DNA of 64,000 nt from Herbidospora cretacea. Its GTDB lineage: Bacteria; Actinomycetota; Actinomycetes; Streptosporangiales; Streptosporangiaceae. The position numbers and the translations under genes were made by a program. Within the stretch, counting starts at the first letter, position 1. The number at the start of each line of letters is the position of its first letter. Shown one piece after another: positions 18,172 through 27,096 of the stretch. The notes below the pieces were generated by a model, which worked only from the letters and a program-made list of their open reading frames with translations, was not told where the DNA came from and ran no database searches. Where the stretch lies: positions 118,042 through 182,041 of the forward strand of contig NZ_BBXG01000007.1 in assembly GCF_001570605.1 (NCBI RefSeq), written 5' to 3'.

Positions 18172-18227
18172 TGATGCTCCCCGGCAGAACTCGGCCCGGT
18201 CGCGCTGATGCGAAAGGCGACCTCCGA

Positions 18228-18800
18228 GTGGATGCGTTCTGGATCTCCCTCGCCGTGATCTTCGTGGCCGAGCTGGGCGACAAGAGCCAGCTGATGGCCA
18301 TGACCTTCGCCACCAGGTTCCGGCCCCTTCCGGTCCTGGCCGGCATCACGATCGCGACGGCCGTCGTCCACCTGTTCTCCGTCGCCCTCGGCGGCCTCCT
18401 CGGCGACCACCTCCCCACCACCGCGATCTCCATCGTGGCGGGCATCGCGTTCCTCGGCTTCGCGCTGTGGACGCTGCGCGGCGACTCCCTGACCGACGAG
18501 GAGGCCGCGAAGGCCAAGCGGGCGACCAAGTCGGTGCTGCTGGCGGTGACGGTCGCGTTCTTCCTGAGCGAGCTCGGCGACAAGACCATGCTGGCCACCA
18601 TCACCCTGGCCACCCAGTACGGCTGGGTCGGCACCTGGATCGGCTCGACGGTCGGCATGGTGGCCGCCGACGCGCTGGCCATCGTGGTCGGCGGGCTGCT
18701 CGGCAAGCACCTGCCGGAGAAGTGGATCAAATACGGCGCCGCCGCCGCGTTCGCCGTCTTCGGCGTGCTCCTGCTGCTGGAGCCCGTGCTTAGTTCGTGA
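18228..18800 (+). CDS. GDT1/TMEM165-family (UPF0016) manganese exporter
   Basis: 190 residues from GTG 18228, with GAAAGG about 10 bases upstream. Two copies of the family motif are seen: VAELGDKSQL (about 13-22) and SELGDKTML (about 118-126), each at the start of a three-helix half, giving about six membrane segments. Bacterial members such as MntX/MneA export Mn2+; others move Ca2+. The upstream Mn2+ riboswitch supports manganese here. An in-frame extension to GTG 18120 would overlap the riboswitch and is rejected. It ends 50 bases before the convergent LAL regulator. Confidence 0.9.
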   Translation: MDAFWISLAVIFVAELGDKSQLMAMTFATRFRPLPVLAGITIATAVVHLFSVALGGLLGDHLPTTAISIVAGIAFLGFALWTLRGDSLTDEEAAKAKRATKSVLLAVTVAFFLSELGDKTMLATITLATQYGWVGTWIGSTVGMVAADALAIVVGGLLGKHLPEKWIKYGAAAAFAVFGVLLLLEPVLSS

Positions 18801-18852
18801 AGCGAGACGCGGACGGCCGAAGGCCGGCCGTGGCTCGCGCTGGGAATCTGCC

Positions 18853-21708
18853 CTAATTGAACAGCGAGAGGCGGTGGGCCGCCGCGGCGGCCTCGCCCCG
18901 GGTCGAGACGCTCAGCTTGGACAGGATGTTGGAGACGTGGACGCTGGCGGTCTTCGCCGAGATCGTCAGCGTCTGGGCGATGTCCCGGTTCGACCGGCCC
19001 TCGGTCAGCAGCCGCAGCACCTCGATCTCCCGGGGGGTCAGCAGCGCCGTCGTCTCGGCCGGGGCGTCGGTCAGCGCGATGCCCGACCGCCGGGCCAGCG
19101 CCCCGATCTGGTCGATCAGCGGGGCGGCGCGCAGGCCGGTCGCGAGCGCGTGGGCCTCGCGGAGCCGGACGGCCATCGCGTCCCTCTCCCGGCCGTGGGC
19201 GGCCATGAGCAGGTTGCGGGCCCGCTGGTAGGGGCGCCTGAGCTGGGCCCACAGGGCCGCGGCCTCGTCGAACTCGCCGTGGCACTCCCGCTCGTAGGCC
19301 TCGCCGACCGGCCCTTTGGCCTGCATCGTGACGCGGAACTCGTCGGCCCTGGCCCGCAGGGCGGCGGCCCGGTTGGGGCTGATCGGCAGCGCGGCGTCGC
19401 TCACCCGGTAGGCCGTCGCGAGCAGCCGCCAGCCGAGCATCGGCTTGCGGGACAGCGGCCAGCTGTTGAGCGCCTCCTCGGCCCTGGTCAGCGCGGTCTC
19501 CGGGTTGCCGGTGAGCAGATGCCACTGGAGGGCCGCGCGGGTGTTGAGGATGCGCTCCTGGGTGTACTCCTCGGTGTGGCCGGACAGGGCGCCCACGTCG
19601 GTCAGGTCGGCGAGGGTCTGCTCCAGCTCGCCGCGGGCCATGCCGATCTGGATCCGCACCCGGAGCAGGTGCCACCGGTTGAGCGGGGACGGGTCGAGCA
19701 TCAGCGACCGGTTGATCAGGTCGAGCGCCTCGTCCCAGCGGCCCAGCGATTCGAGCGCCTCGGCCCGGTTGTTGGCGATGAAGACGCCCTGGTTGCGGTA
19801 GCGGCCGTATTCGCGGGCGAGCTTCTCGGCCTCCAGGGCCAGCGCCACGGCCTCCTCGGAGCGGCCCAGGTTCTCCAGCGCGTCGACGTTGTTGGCCAGC
19901 GCCCGCAGCACCACCCGGCCGCTCTTGAGGCGGGTGCCGATCGCCTGGGCGCGGGCGTTGACGGCCAGCGCGGCCTCCAGGTCGTCGTTGATCGAGTGGC
20001 CGAGCGACAGGTTCATCAGGAGGTCGGCCTCCCGGCACTCGTCGCCCATCTCCCTGGCGATGCGCAGCGCCTCGGTGGTGAGCGCGGTGCCCTCGACGAT
20101 CTCGTCGGCCATGATCAGCAGGGTGCCGAGGCGGGTCAGCACCAGCGTCCGCGTCTCGCTGGGCAGCGGCACCAGCCGCTCGGCCCTCCTGAGGTCGTCG
20201 ATGGCCCCGGCCCGGCCGCGCTGCTTCTTGCAGCTCGCCATCCGGACCAGCAGCTCGGCGACCCGCTCGGGGGCGGTCTCGTCGTCGAGCTCGGCCAGCG
20301 CCGCTTTCACGTATTTGAGCGCCCGGTCGACGTCGCCGGCCGCGTAGGCGCCCTCGGAAGCGCGTTCGAGCACCGTGGTGTGGTCGGCGCCGATGCGCTG
20401 CGCGGCGTCGGGGACCTTGTCCCAGAGCGTGAGCACCCGTTCGAGGAGCTGCACCTTCTCCGTGTACGCGAATGCCTTGGTCGCCTTCTCGGAGGCCTCC
20501 CAGGCCGAGACGAGCGCCCACAGGTCGTCTCTGGCCGAATGCCAGTGGTGGGCGATCTCGATGGCCGCCCGGCCCGGCGGCACCAGGGCGCGGTCGCGGT
20601 CGATCTCCTGCGCGAAGCGGGCGTGCAGCCGGGCGTGCTCACCGGGCAGCAGTTCGTCGTGGACGGCCTCGCGGATCAGCGCGTGCCGGAAGGTGTAGCC
20701 GCCGTCGGCGACCTGGAGCACGTTGCGGGCCACGGCGGGCCTGATCGCGTCTTCGAGGTCCGACTCGGACAGCCCGCTGACCGCGCAGAGCAGGGGATGG
20801 CCGATCCGGTTGCCGCCGGCCGCCGCGATGCGCAGCACCCGCTGGGTCTCCTCGGGCAGGCGCTCCACCTGGCCGATGATCAGGTCGTGCAGCGACTCGG
20901 GCAGGTTGCCGTCGGTGCCGCAGTCGAGCAGCGCCTCGACGAACAGCGGGATGCCCGCGCTGCGGTCGAAGATGGTCGACACCCGGCCGTAGGTCGGGGT
21001 GGTGCCCAGGATCCCGGCCATCTGCCGGGCCACCTCGTCTTCGGTGAAGCGGGGCACCTCGACCTTGACGACCCCTTCGACGCGGGTGAGTTCGGCGAGC
21101 ACCGGCCGGAGCGGATGGGTGCGGTGGAGTTCGTCCGACCGGTACGTCAGCACCATGAGCATCGGAATCGCCGACACGTTCCGGCTCAGGAAGGCGATGA
21201 GGTCACGGCTCGACCGGTCGGCCCAGTGGACGTCCTCGATGACGAGGACCATCGGGCGGCGCTCGGCCAGCCGTTCCAGCAGCGTGAGGATCTGTTCGAA
21301 CAGGCGGGCCCTGGCCGTGTCGGTCTCGACGTCGCCGCTGGGCTCGCCGAACTCCGGCAGCAGCCGGGCCAGGTCCCGCCCCGCGCCCTCGGGCAGCAGC
21401 GCGGCGACGTCCGCGGCCCCCATGTCGCGGACGAGCTGGCGCAGCACCGCCGTGAACGGCGCGTAGGCGAGGCCTTCGGTGGACAGCTCGACGCAGCCCC
21501 CGGCGAAGACCTGCGCTCCGCCGGCGGCCGCCTGCTCGGCGAACCTCGTGACCAGCCGGGTCTTGCCGACCCCCGCCTCGCCGCCCACGAGGACGGCGGC
21601 GGCGGCCTGTTTACGGGCCTGGTCGAAAATCTCGCCGAGCTGCTCCAGCTCGATCTCCCGTCCGACGAAGACGGGGCTAGCGGCCCGACCCATCATGGCG
21701 TCCAGCAT
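18853..21708 (-). CDS. LuxR-family regulator of the LAL type (large ATP-binding)
   Basis: 951 residues. N-terminal AAA ATPase opens with FVGREIELEQL (14-24), Walker A GGEAGVGKTR (about 42-51) and Walker B MVLVIEDVHWAD (about 155). A long TPR-like middle follows and a C-terminal LuxR helix-turn-helix (LTPREIEVLRLLTEGRSNRD begins about residue 886). LAL proteins (MalT group) are ATP-dependent activators often tied to secondary metabolism or sugar use. ATGs at 21708, 21696 and 21693 are all possible starts. No obvious target operon is adjacent; deoC lies 470 bp away on the other strand. Confidence 0.92.
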   Translation of the reverse strand: MLDAMMGRAASPVFVGREIELEQLGEIFDQARKQAAAAVLVGGEAGVGKTRLVTRFAEQAAAGGAQVFAGGCVELSTEGLAYAPFTAVLRQLVRDMGAADVAALLPEGAGRDLARLLPEFGEPSGDVETDTARARLFEQILTLLERLAERRPMVLVIEDVHWADRSSRDLIAFLSRNVSAIPMLMVLTYRSDELHRTHPLRPVLAELTRVEGVVKVEVPRFTEDEVARQMAGILGTTPTYGRVSTIFDRSAGIPLFVEALLDCGTDGNLPESLHDLIIGQVERLPEETQRVLRIAAAGGNRIGHPLLCAVSGLSESDLEDAIRPAVARNVLQVADGGYTFRHALIREAVHDELLPGEHARLHARFAQEIDRDRALVPPGRAAIEIAHHWHSARDDLWALVSAWEASEKATKAFAYTEKVQLLERVLTLWDKVPDAAQRIGADHTTVLERASEGAYAAGDVDRALKYVKAALAELDDETAPERVAELLVRMASCKKQRGRAGAIDDLRRAERLVPLPSETRTLVLTRLGTLLIMADEIVEGTALTTEALRIAREMGDECREADLLMNLSLGHSINDDLEAALAVNARAQAIGTRLKSGRVVLRALANNVDALENLGRSEEAVALALEAEKLAREYGRYRNQGVFIANNRAEALESLGRWDEALDLINRSLMLDPSPLNRWHLLRVRIQIGMARGELEQTLADLTDVGALSGHTEEYTQERILNTRAALQWHLLTGNPETALTRAEEALNSWPLSRKPMLGWRLLATAYRVSDAALPISPNRAAALRARADEFRVTMQAKGPVGEAYERECHGEFDEAAALWAQLRRPYQRARNLLMAAHGRERDAMAVRLREAHALATGLRAAPLIDQIGALARRSGIALTDAPAETTALLTPREIEVLRLLTEGRSNRDIAQTLTISAKTASVHVSNILSKLSVSTRGEAAAAAHRLSLFN

Positions 21709-21752
21709 GTCATGCCTACTTCGGGAGATTCGCGCCTTTTTACGGGGGATGA

Positions 21753-21788
21753 GATGCCGGGCCGGGAGGGAGGTTCCGGCCCGGCATC
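21753..21788 (-). terminator. 13-bp perfect hairpin after the 52-aa gene
   Basis: GATGCCGGGCCGG (21753-21765) pairs with CCGGCCCGGCATC (21776-21788) around a 10-base loop. It starts 10 bases after the stop of the small minus-strand gene and precedes the LAL start, so it likely ends that short message. There is no T-run, as is common in high-GC actinomycetes. Confidence 0.6.
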
Positions 21789-21798
21789 TGGACGCGGG

Positions 21799-21957
21799 TC
21801 ACAGCGCCCGGAACTTGCCGAGGCTGGCGCGGAGGCGGTGATGCCCGCCCCGCTCGCGCGCCTTCTCGGCCTCCCTGACACGGCGGTAGCTGGTCGCCTC
21901 GTCGTGGAGCTCGGCCACGCGGTTGAGGATCACCTGGTAGTGCAGTTCGGGGGTCAT
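21799..21957 (-). CDS. Small basic hypothetical protein (52 aa)
   Basis: Starts at the minus-strand ATG 21957 with GGAGAAGG about 6 bases upstream, which beats the longer frame start at 22023. Sequence features: an amphipathic helix (LHYQVILNRVAELHDEATSY) followed by a very basic tail rich in Arg and Lys and ending LGKFRAL. Short proteins of this form are common in actinomycetes, with no known function. A strong hairpin follows the stop. Confidence 0.6.
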   Translation of the reverse strand: MTPELHYQVILNRVAELHDEATSYRRVREAEKARERGGHHRLRASLGKFRAL

Positions 21958-22182
21958 CCGACCTTCTCCTTGTTCGGTTCTTCTTTCCTTACTCAAGGTT
22001 CCGGCTAAGACCCCGTCCGGCACATCGGGCGGATGCCCTATGTCCTGGAGGCTCTGTGGGCATTCGTACCTAAGACCCTGCTTAGGCCGGTTGTGAGATG
22101 TGCCAAAAACGGAGGCCCAGTGTCGTGAGCACCCGGTTTGGCGGTATTCCCCAAGGTCGGCGATGCTGGGGAGGTGTCAACT

Positions 22183-23103
22183 GTGACTGCCTCGTCGAAT
22201 GCCTCACTGCGGGCGTTCCTGCACGGCCTGCCCGGTGTCGACCGGGTCGGCGCCGACGCCAGGGCCGCGATGCTGAGCACTCGATCGATCAAGACGTCCG
22301 CCAAACGCCAGGCCATCGACATGGCCATCTCCATGGTCGACCTCACGACCCTGGAGGGCGCCGACACCCGGGGCAAGGTCCGGGCGATGTGCGCGAAAGC
22401 CGTCCACCCCGACCCGGCCGACCCCACCGTGCCCAGTGTCGCGGCGGTCTGCGTCTACCCCGACCTGGTGGCCGAGGCGCGCGACGTCGTCGGCTCGTCG
22501 GGGGTGAAGGTCGCCTCCGTCGCGACCGCGTTCCCCAGCGGGCGCTCCACCCTTGAGGTGAAGGTCTCCGACACGGCGTTCGCCGTCGCGGCCGGGGCCG
22601 ACGAGATCGACATGGTCATCGACCGGGGCGCGTTCCTGTCCGGCGACTACCTCAAGGTCTTCGAGGAGATCCAGGCGGTCAAGGCGGCCTGCGGGGAGGC
22701 CCACCTCAAGGTCATCTTGGAGACGGGCGAGCTGGCCACCTACGACAACGTGCGCCGGGCCTCGTGGCTGGCGATGCTGGCCGGGGGAGACTTCATCAAG
22801 ACGTCCACCGGCAAGGTCCAGCCCGCCGCCACGCTGCCGGTGACGCTGGTCATGCTGGAGGCGGTGCGCGACTTCCTCGCCGTCGAGGGCCGCAAGGTGG
22901 GCGTGAAGCCGGCCGGCGGCATCCGGACGACCAAAGACGCGATCAAGATGCTCGTGCTGGTCAACGAGACCGCCGGGCCCGACTGGCTCGACCCCGACTG
23001 GTTCCGGCTCGGCGCGTCGTCGGTCCTCAACGACCTGCTGATGCAGCGCCAGAAGCTCACCACCGGCCGTTACGCCGGCCCCGACTACTTCACCCTGGAC
23101 TGA
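22183..23103 (+). CDS. deoC: Deoxyribose-phosphate aldolase
   Basis: Class I aldolase that splits 2-deoxyribose-5-phosphate into glyceraldehyde-3-phosphate and acetaldehyde. About 306 residues. The Schiff-base lysine lies in GGDFIKTSTGK (about residue 206), the proton-relay lysine in VGVKPAGGI (about 243), and the catalytic Asp in ADEIDMVID (about 142). GTG 22183 is chosen because GGGGAGG ends 8 bases upstream; GTG 22174 is in frame but overlaps that site. Two aldehyde dehydrogenase-family genes follow immediately and may handle the acetaldehyde. Confidence 0.95.
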   Translation: MTASSNASLRAFLHGLPGVDRVGADARAAMLSTRSIKTSAKRQAIDMAISMVDLTTLEGADTRGKVRAMCAKAVHPDPADPTVPSVAAVCVYPDLVAEARDVVGSSGVKVASVATAFPSGRSTLEVKVSDTAFAVAAGADEIDMVIDRGAFLSGDYLKVFEEIQAVKAACGEAHLKVILETGELATYDNVRRASWLAMLAGGDFIKTSTGKVQPAATLPVTLVMLEAVRDFLAVEGRKVGVKPAGGIRTTKDAIKMLVLVNETAGPDWLDPDWFRLGASSVLNDLLMQRQKLTTGRYAGPDYFTLD

Positions 23104-23104
23104 G

Positions 23105-24532
23105 ATGATCTTCGAGTACGCACCGGCGCCCGAGTCGCGCGACGTCGTCGACATCAGACCGTCGTACGGGCTGTTCATCAACGGCGAATTCGTCGACGGG
23201 TCGGGGACCCCCTTCAAGACGATCAACCCCGCCTCCGAGGAGACCCTGGCCGAGGTCGCGACCGCGACCGAGGCCGACGTCGACCGGGCCGTCCAGGCCG
23301 CCCGCAAGGCCTTCGGGGTCTGGTCGGCGCTGCCCGGCTCCGAGCGGGCCAAGTACCTGTTCCGGATCGCCCGGATCATCCAGGAGCGCGCCCGCGAGCT
23401 GGCCGTGCTGGAGTCGATCGACAACGGCAAGCCCATCCGCGAGTCGCGTGACGTCGACCTGCCCCTGGTCGCGGCCCACTTCTTCTACTACGCGGGCTGG
23501 GCCGACAAGCTCCAGTACGCCGGCTACGGCACCACCCCGCTCGGCGTCGCCGGGCAGGTCATCCCGTGGAACTTCCCGCTGCTGATGCTGGCCTGGAAGA
23601 TCGCGCCCGCGCTGGCCTGCGGCAACACCGTCGTGCTGAAGCCCGCCGAGACCACGCCGCTGACCGCGCTGCTGTTCGCCGAGATCTGCCAGCAGGCCGA
23701 CCTGCCGCCCGGCGTGGTCAACATCGTCACCGGCGCGGGGGAGACCGGCGCCGCCGTCGTCGGCCACCCCGACGTCGACAAGGTCGCCTTCACCGGCTCG
23801 ACCGAGGTCGGGCGGCTGATCGCGAAGTCGGTCGCCGGCACGACCAAGAAGGTGACGCTCGAACTCGGCGGCAAGGCCGCCAACATCGTCTTCGACGACG
23901 CGGCCCTCGACCAGGCCGTCGAGGGCATCGTGACCGGCATCTTCTTCAACCAGGGGCACGTCTGCTGCGCCGGGTCGCGGCTGCTGGTCCAGGAGTCGAT
24001 CGCCGAGGAGCTGATGGCCTCGCTGAAGCGGCGGCTGTCCACGCTGCGGCTCGGCGACCCGCTCGACAAGAACACCGACATCGGCGCGATCAACTCCGCC
24101 GCCCAGCTCGCCAAGATCCGCGAGCTGTCCGACTCGGGCGAGGGCGAGGGGGCCGAGCGCTGGTCGCCGGCCTGCGCGCTGCCCGACAAGGGGTTCTGGT
24201 TCCCGCCGACCGTCTTCACCGGGGTCTCGCAGTCCCACCGGATCGCCCGTGAGGAGATCTTCGGGCCGGTCCTGTCAGTGCTCACCTTCCGTACCCCGGC
24301 CGAGGCCGTCGAGAAGGCGAACAACACGCCCTACGGGCTGTCGGCCGGAGTGTGGACGGAGAAGGCCTCCCGGATGCTGTGGATGGCGTCCAGGCTGCGG
24401 GCCGGGGTCGTCTGGTCCAACACGTTCAACAAGTTCGATCCCACCTCGCCGTTCGGTGGGTTCAAGGAGTCGGGCTACGGGCGTGAGGGCGGCCGCCACG
24501 GGCTCGAGGCGTACCTGAAGGAGATCTCGTGA
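23105..24532 (+). CDS. Aldehyde dehydrogenase
   Basis: 475 residues, full-length NAD(P)-dependent aldehyde dehydrogenase. Motifs: PWNFPLLMLAWKIAPALACG (about 157-176), VAFTGSTEVG, general base Glu in LELGGK (about 251-256), catalytic Cys in GHVCCAGSR (about 282-290), and PFGGFKESGYGRE near the end. It starts one base after the deoC stop and overlaps the next gene by 4 bp, so all three are one operon. Oxidation of the acetaldehyde released by DeoC is a reasonable inference. Confidence 0.95.
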   Translation: MIFEYAPAPESRDVVDIRPSYGLFINGEFVDGSGTPFKTINPASEETLAEVATATEADVDRAVQAARKAFGVWSALPGSERAKYLFRIARIIQERARELAVLESIDNGKPIRESRDVDLPLVAAHFFYYAGWADKLQYAGYGTTPLGVAGQVIPWNFPLLMLAWKIAPALACGNTVVLKPAETTPLTALLFAEICQQADLPPGVVNIVTGAGETGAAVVGHPDVDKVAFTGSTEVGRLIAKSVAGTTKKVTLELGGKAANIVFDDAALDQAVEGIVTGIFFNQGHVCCAGSRLLVQESIAEELMASLKRRLSTLRLGDPLDKNTDIGAINSAAQLAKIRELSDSGEGEGAERWSPACALPDKGFWFPPTVFTGVSQSHRIAREEIFGPVLSVLTFRTPAEAVEKANNTPYGLSAGVWTEKASRMLWMASRLRAGVVWSNTFNKFDPTSPFGGFKESGYGREGGRHGLEAYLKEIS

Positions 24533-25392
24533 GCGAGCGGCTGTCGGTGCGGAAGACGTACAAGCTGTACATCGGCGGTGCGTTCCCACGCTCGGAGAGC
24601 GGGAGGTCCTACGCCGTGACCGGCGCCAAGGGCGAGTTTCTGGCCAACGCGTCCAAAGCCTCCCGCAAGGACCTCCGGGACGCCGTCACGGCCGCCCGGA
24701 AGGCCTTCCCGGGATGGTCGTCCGCGACCGCCTACAACCGGGGGCAGATCCTCTACCGGATCGCCGAGATGCTGGAGGGCCGCCGGGCGCAGTTCGTCTC
24801 GGAGGTCGCCGAGGCCGACGGGGTGTCGGGGAAGAAGGCCGGCGAACTCGTCGACGCCGCCGTCGACCGGCTGGTCTGGTACGCGGGGTGGTCCGACAAG
24901 ATCACGTCCCTGCGGGGATCGGCCAACCCCGTCGCCGGGCCCTACTTCAACCTCTCCACGCCCGAGCCGACCGGCGTCGTCGGGATCGTGGCCCCGCCGA
25001 TGGGGCCGCTGTTCGGCCTCGTCTCGGTGATCGCGCCGGTGATCGTGACGGGGAACACGTGCGTGGTGATCGCCTCCGAGCGGGCGCCGCTGCCGTCGAT
25101 CACCCTGGCCGAGGTGCTGGCCACCTCCGACCTGCCGGGCGGGGTGGTCAACATCCTGACGGGGTCGGCCGCCGAGATGGCCCCGTGGATGGCCGGGCAC
25201 ATGGACGTCAACGGTCTCGACCTCACCGGGGCCGACGCCGAGCTGGCGCAGAAGTGCGAGGAGCTGGCGGCGGAGAACCTCAAGCGGGTGCTGCGGCCGG
25301 GCGGCAAGACCGACTGGGCGGCCGACCCGGGCACGGCGCGGATGACGGCGTTCCTGGAGACCAAGACGGTCTGGCACCCGATCGGGATCTAG
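24529..25392 (+). CDS. Short aldehyde dehydrogenase-family protein without the catalytic domain
   Basis: 287 residues against about 480 for the family. It aligns with the N-terminal cofactor-domain half (KLYIGGAFPRSESGRSY, then TGVVGIVAPPMGPLFGL, LPGGVVNILTGS) but ends before the region of catalytic Cys; the L-E-L-G-G-K and G-x-x-C-C motifs are absent. The reading frame is intact and the GTG start overlaps the upstream ALDH (GTGA), so it is more likely a maintained partner subunit than a decaying gene. Similar short ALDH-like genes follow deoC-ALDH in other actinomycetes, from memory. It may form a mixed oligomer with the full-length enzyme. Confidence 0.8.
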   Translation: MSERLSVRKTYKLYIGGAFPRSESGRSYAVTGAKGEFLANASKASRKDLRDAVTAARKAFPGWSSATAYNRGQILYRIAEMLEGRRAQFVSEVAEADGVSGKKAGELVDAAVDRLVWYAGWSDKITSLRGSANPVAGPYFNLSTPEPTGVVGIVAPPMGPLFGLVSVIAPVIVTGNTCVVIASERAPLPSITLAEVLATSDLPGGVVNILTGSAAEMAPWMAGHMDVNGLDLTGADAELAQKCEELAAENLKRVLRPGGKTDWAADPGTARMTAFLETKTVWHPIGI

Positions 25393-25395
25393 GCC

Positions 25396-25929
25396 TCATA
25401 AGAGGCCGTGCCGACGGGCGAACTCACCGAAGGACGAACCGGAACACGGCAGTCGCATACCTGTGGCGATCAGCGCGTCGATGATGTTTCCGGCCGAGAC
25501 TTCGGTGAGTTTTCCCTCTCGGCACGCCATGGCGAGCAGCCAGACCGTGCCGTGGGTCCTCAGCCCATGGGCGATGCCTACTTTCTTCGCATCCGCATCG
25601 TCAATGATCGATATCGCGCCTGCGCGCTCGGCCGCGGCGAAAACGCTCGCCTCGCCACGATCGCGCTGCGTCGAACCGATGCGCCGGGTCCATTCGACGA
25701 AGTCTTCGAAGGCTTTCCTCGATGAGATGGTGACTACCCCGAGCCAGTCGGCGTCGAGCACACTGCGAAGAAGTGGACGGTCTGGCAGGCCGTCACGGAT
25801 CTCCGCCCGGACGATCTCCGTGGTCATGCACTCAGTTCCGACCATCAGGTCACGCAGAACGTCGAACCGATCGGCGAGGGCGAAGTGATTCAGGCAGGGG
25901 GCGTCGAAGACGAGGGGAGTCGGCGTCAC
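25396..25929 (-). CDS. PIN-domain protein, putative toxin-type nuclease
   Basis: 177 residues. PIN-like fold with spaced acidic residues: Asp9 in LVFDAPCLNHF, Glu in TTEIVRAEIRDG (about 37-48), Glu in RGEASVFAAAERAG (about 92-105) and Asp in SIIDDADAKKVG (about 107-118). The closing G-T-V-W-L-L and N-I-I-D-A-L-I resemble DUF3368-type PIN proteins. It overlaps the XRE-ImmA gene by 4 bp, giving a two-gene unit like a toxin-antitoxin or regulated-nuclease pair. It converges on the short ALDH gene with only 3 bases between. Confidence 0.75.
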   Translation of the reverse strand: MTPTPLVFDAPCLNHFALADRFDVLRDLMVGTECMTTEIVRAEIRDGLPDRPLLRSVLDADWLGVVTISSRKAFEDFVEWTRRIGSTQRDRGEASVFAAAERAGAISIIDDADAKKVGIAHGLRTHGTVWLLAMACREGKLTEVSAGNIIDALIATGMRLPCSGSSFGEFARRHGLL

Positions 25930-27014
25930 GGAGCGGAGTCGCCCTCCTCCAGATCGGGCAGACCATCTGCCCGAACAGCGCCGCGCATCATCTCCAATGC
26001 TCGCGATGTTGTGACGAGCCGTCTTTGATATGCCTCATAAACGGCATCCAAATAGCTGGGCGGCACTCTGATCTCATTCAGATCGGGCTGCGGCTTCCAG
26101 CCGATCGCCGCCTTGAGTTCGGCCTCTGGGGGATTGCGCCGCTTCAGGAGGTTGGCGGTGTCACGGGTGACGAAACCTGCGACGCAGGCTTGCCGGACCG
26201 TCAGTGACCAGGATGCCCGGTACTGCGCGGCGATCCGAACCAGGGGCTCCCTTACCTTGTCGGAGTCGAGCGTGGAGAACACGGACGTCGGAATCAGCAG
26301 TTCGGCTGCGAAGGCGTCGACCACCGCCTCGCGATCGCCGCGAGGGGCGCTGACCCCGAGGTCGGTCGAGTATTCATCTCCGATGATGAGATGCCCGAGT
26401 TCGTGGGCCGCCGTCGCGCGTCGGCGACCGGGATCGGCGTGTCTGCTCACCACGGCGGCGGCGAGGTCATCGTCGACCGCCGAAGCGCCGTCCCCGGGAA
26501 GGTCGACCACGGCGACGAGTTGCCCGACCTGTTCGGAAACGGAAATCATCGACTCGATGGGGCTGTCCCCCAGACCCACCGTCCGGCGAACCCAAAGTGC
26601 GGCCATACGCGCGCTGGTCACATCTGTGACCGGCTTCGGGTATCGCTTGATCGCGGGAACCGCGAGAAGTCCCACTTCGATCAGTTGCCGGATGTCCGCC
26701 AGCCAGGCGGAAAGCCCCACGCTCAGCCGAAAGGCTTGGCGGCCGGCATCCGTCGCGGTGTCCTCGGAGAGTTGGGCGCGGCGGGAGATGACGGGCGGTG
26801 GGGAACTGATCAGGTAGTCGAGCGGAACCCGCAGGACATCGGACAGCCGGATCAGCTCCAGCGCGTCGATGCGCCGTGTGCCGAGTTCGATCTTCGCGAC
26901 CATGGTCCGATCGAGGCCCAGAGCGCGCGCGAGCTCCTCCTGCGAAAGCGAGGCCGCCAATCTGCTCTCGCGAACGCGCTCACCGACATCCGCCCACTGC
27001 TCCGGGTCTTTCAT
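25926..27014 (-). CDS. XRE helix-turn-helix + ImmA/IrrE zinc metallopeptidase
   Basis: 362 residues from ATG 27014; an ATG six codons upstream (27032) is possible but lies across the likely operator. N-terminal XRE domain at 9-65 (SQEELARALGLDRTMVAKIE). The C-terminal half has the zinc protease motif TAAHELGHLII with HELGH at 204-208 and a possible third ligand in DREAVVDAFAAELLIP. The layout matches ImmA/IrrE-type proteins, which cleave repressors upon a signal. Translation is coupled to the PIN gene by a 4-bp overlap. The peptidase may control a repressor, or its own DNA-binding half. Confidence 0.88.
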   Translation of the reverse strand: MKDPEQWADVGERVRESRLAASLSQEELARALGLDRTMVAKIELGTRRIDALELIRLSDVLRVPLDYLISSPPPVISRRAQLSEDTATDAGRQAFRLSVGLSAWLADIRQLIEVGLLAVPAIKRYPKPVTDVTSARMAALWVRRTVGLGDSPIESMISVSEQVGQLVAVVDLPGDGASAVDDDLAAAVVSRHADPGRRRATAAHELGHLIIGDEYSTDLGVSAPRGDREAVVDAFAAELLIPTSVFSTLDSDKVREPLVRIAAQYRASWSLTVRQACVAGFVTRDTANLLKRRNPPEAELKAAIGWKPQPDLNEIRVPPSYLDAVYEAYQRRLVTTSRALEMMRGAVRADGLPDLEEGDSAP

Positions 27015-27015
27015 A

Positions 27016-27030
27016 GTGCGATAATCGCAC
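27016..27030. promoter_or_regulatory. Inverted repeat GTGCGAT-A-ATCGCAC, likely XRE operator
   Basis: Perfect 7-bp arms around one base, placed directly before the ATG at 27014 of the XRE-ImmA gene. It probably binds the XRE domain for autorepression. Its position inside the longer alternative start argues for the shorter protein. Confidence 0.6.
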
Positions 27031-27053
27031 ATTGTTTAGACTGTGGCTACCTG

Positions 27054-27087
27054 AAGTATTAAAGAACAGTCGACATAAGTGTTAAAG
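27054..27087. repeat. Direct repeat AAGTATTAAAG / AAGTGTTAAAG upstream of XRE-ImmA
   Basis: Two 11-bp copies with one mismatch at 27054-27064 and 27077-27087, 23 bp apart, in the most AT-rich stretch of the window (27033-27096). They may be a second binding site or part of the promoter of the XRE-ImmA/PIN unit. Confidence 0.4.
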
Positions 27088-27096
27088 TAATTCGAA

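Noticed and set aside
18120-18227. Longer N-terminus of the GDT1-like exporter from GTG 18120
   Set aside because: It would be encoded inside the riboswitch and its hairpin; the family starts at the first membrane helix.
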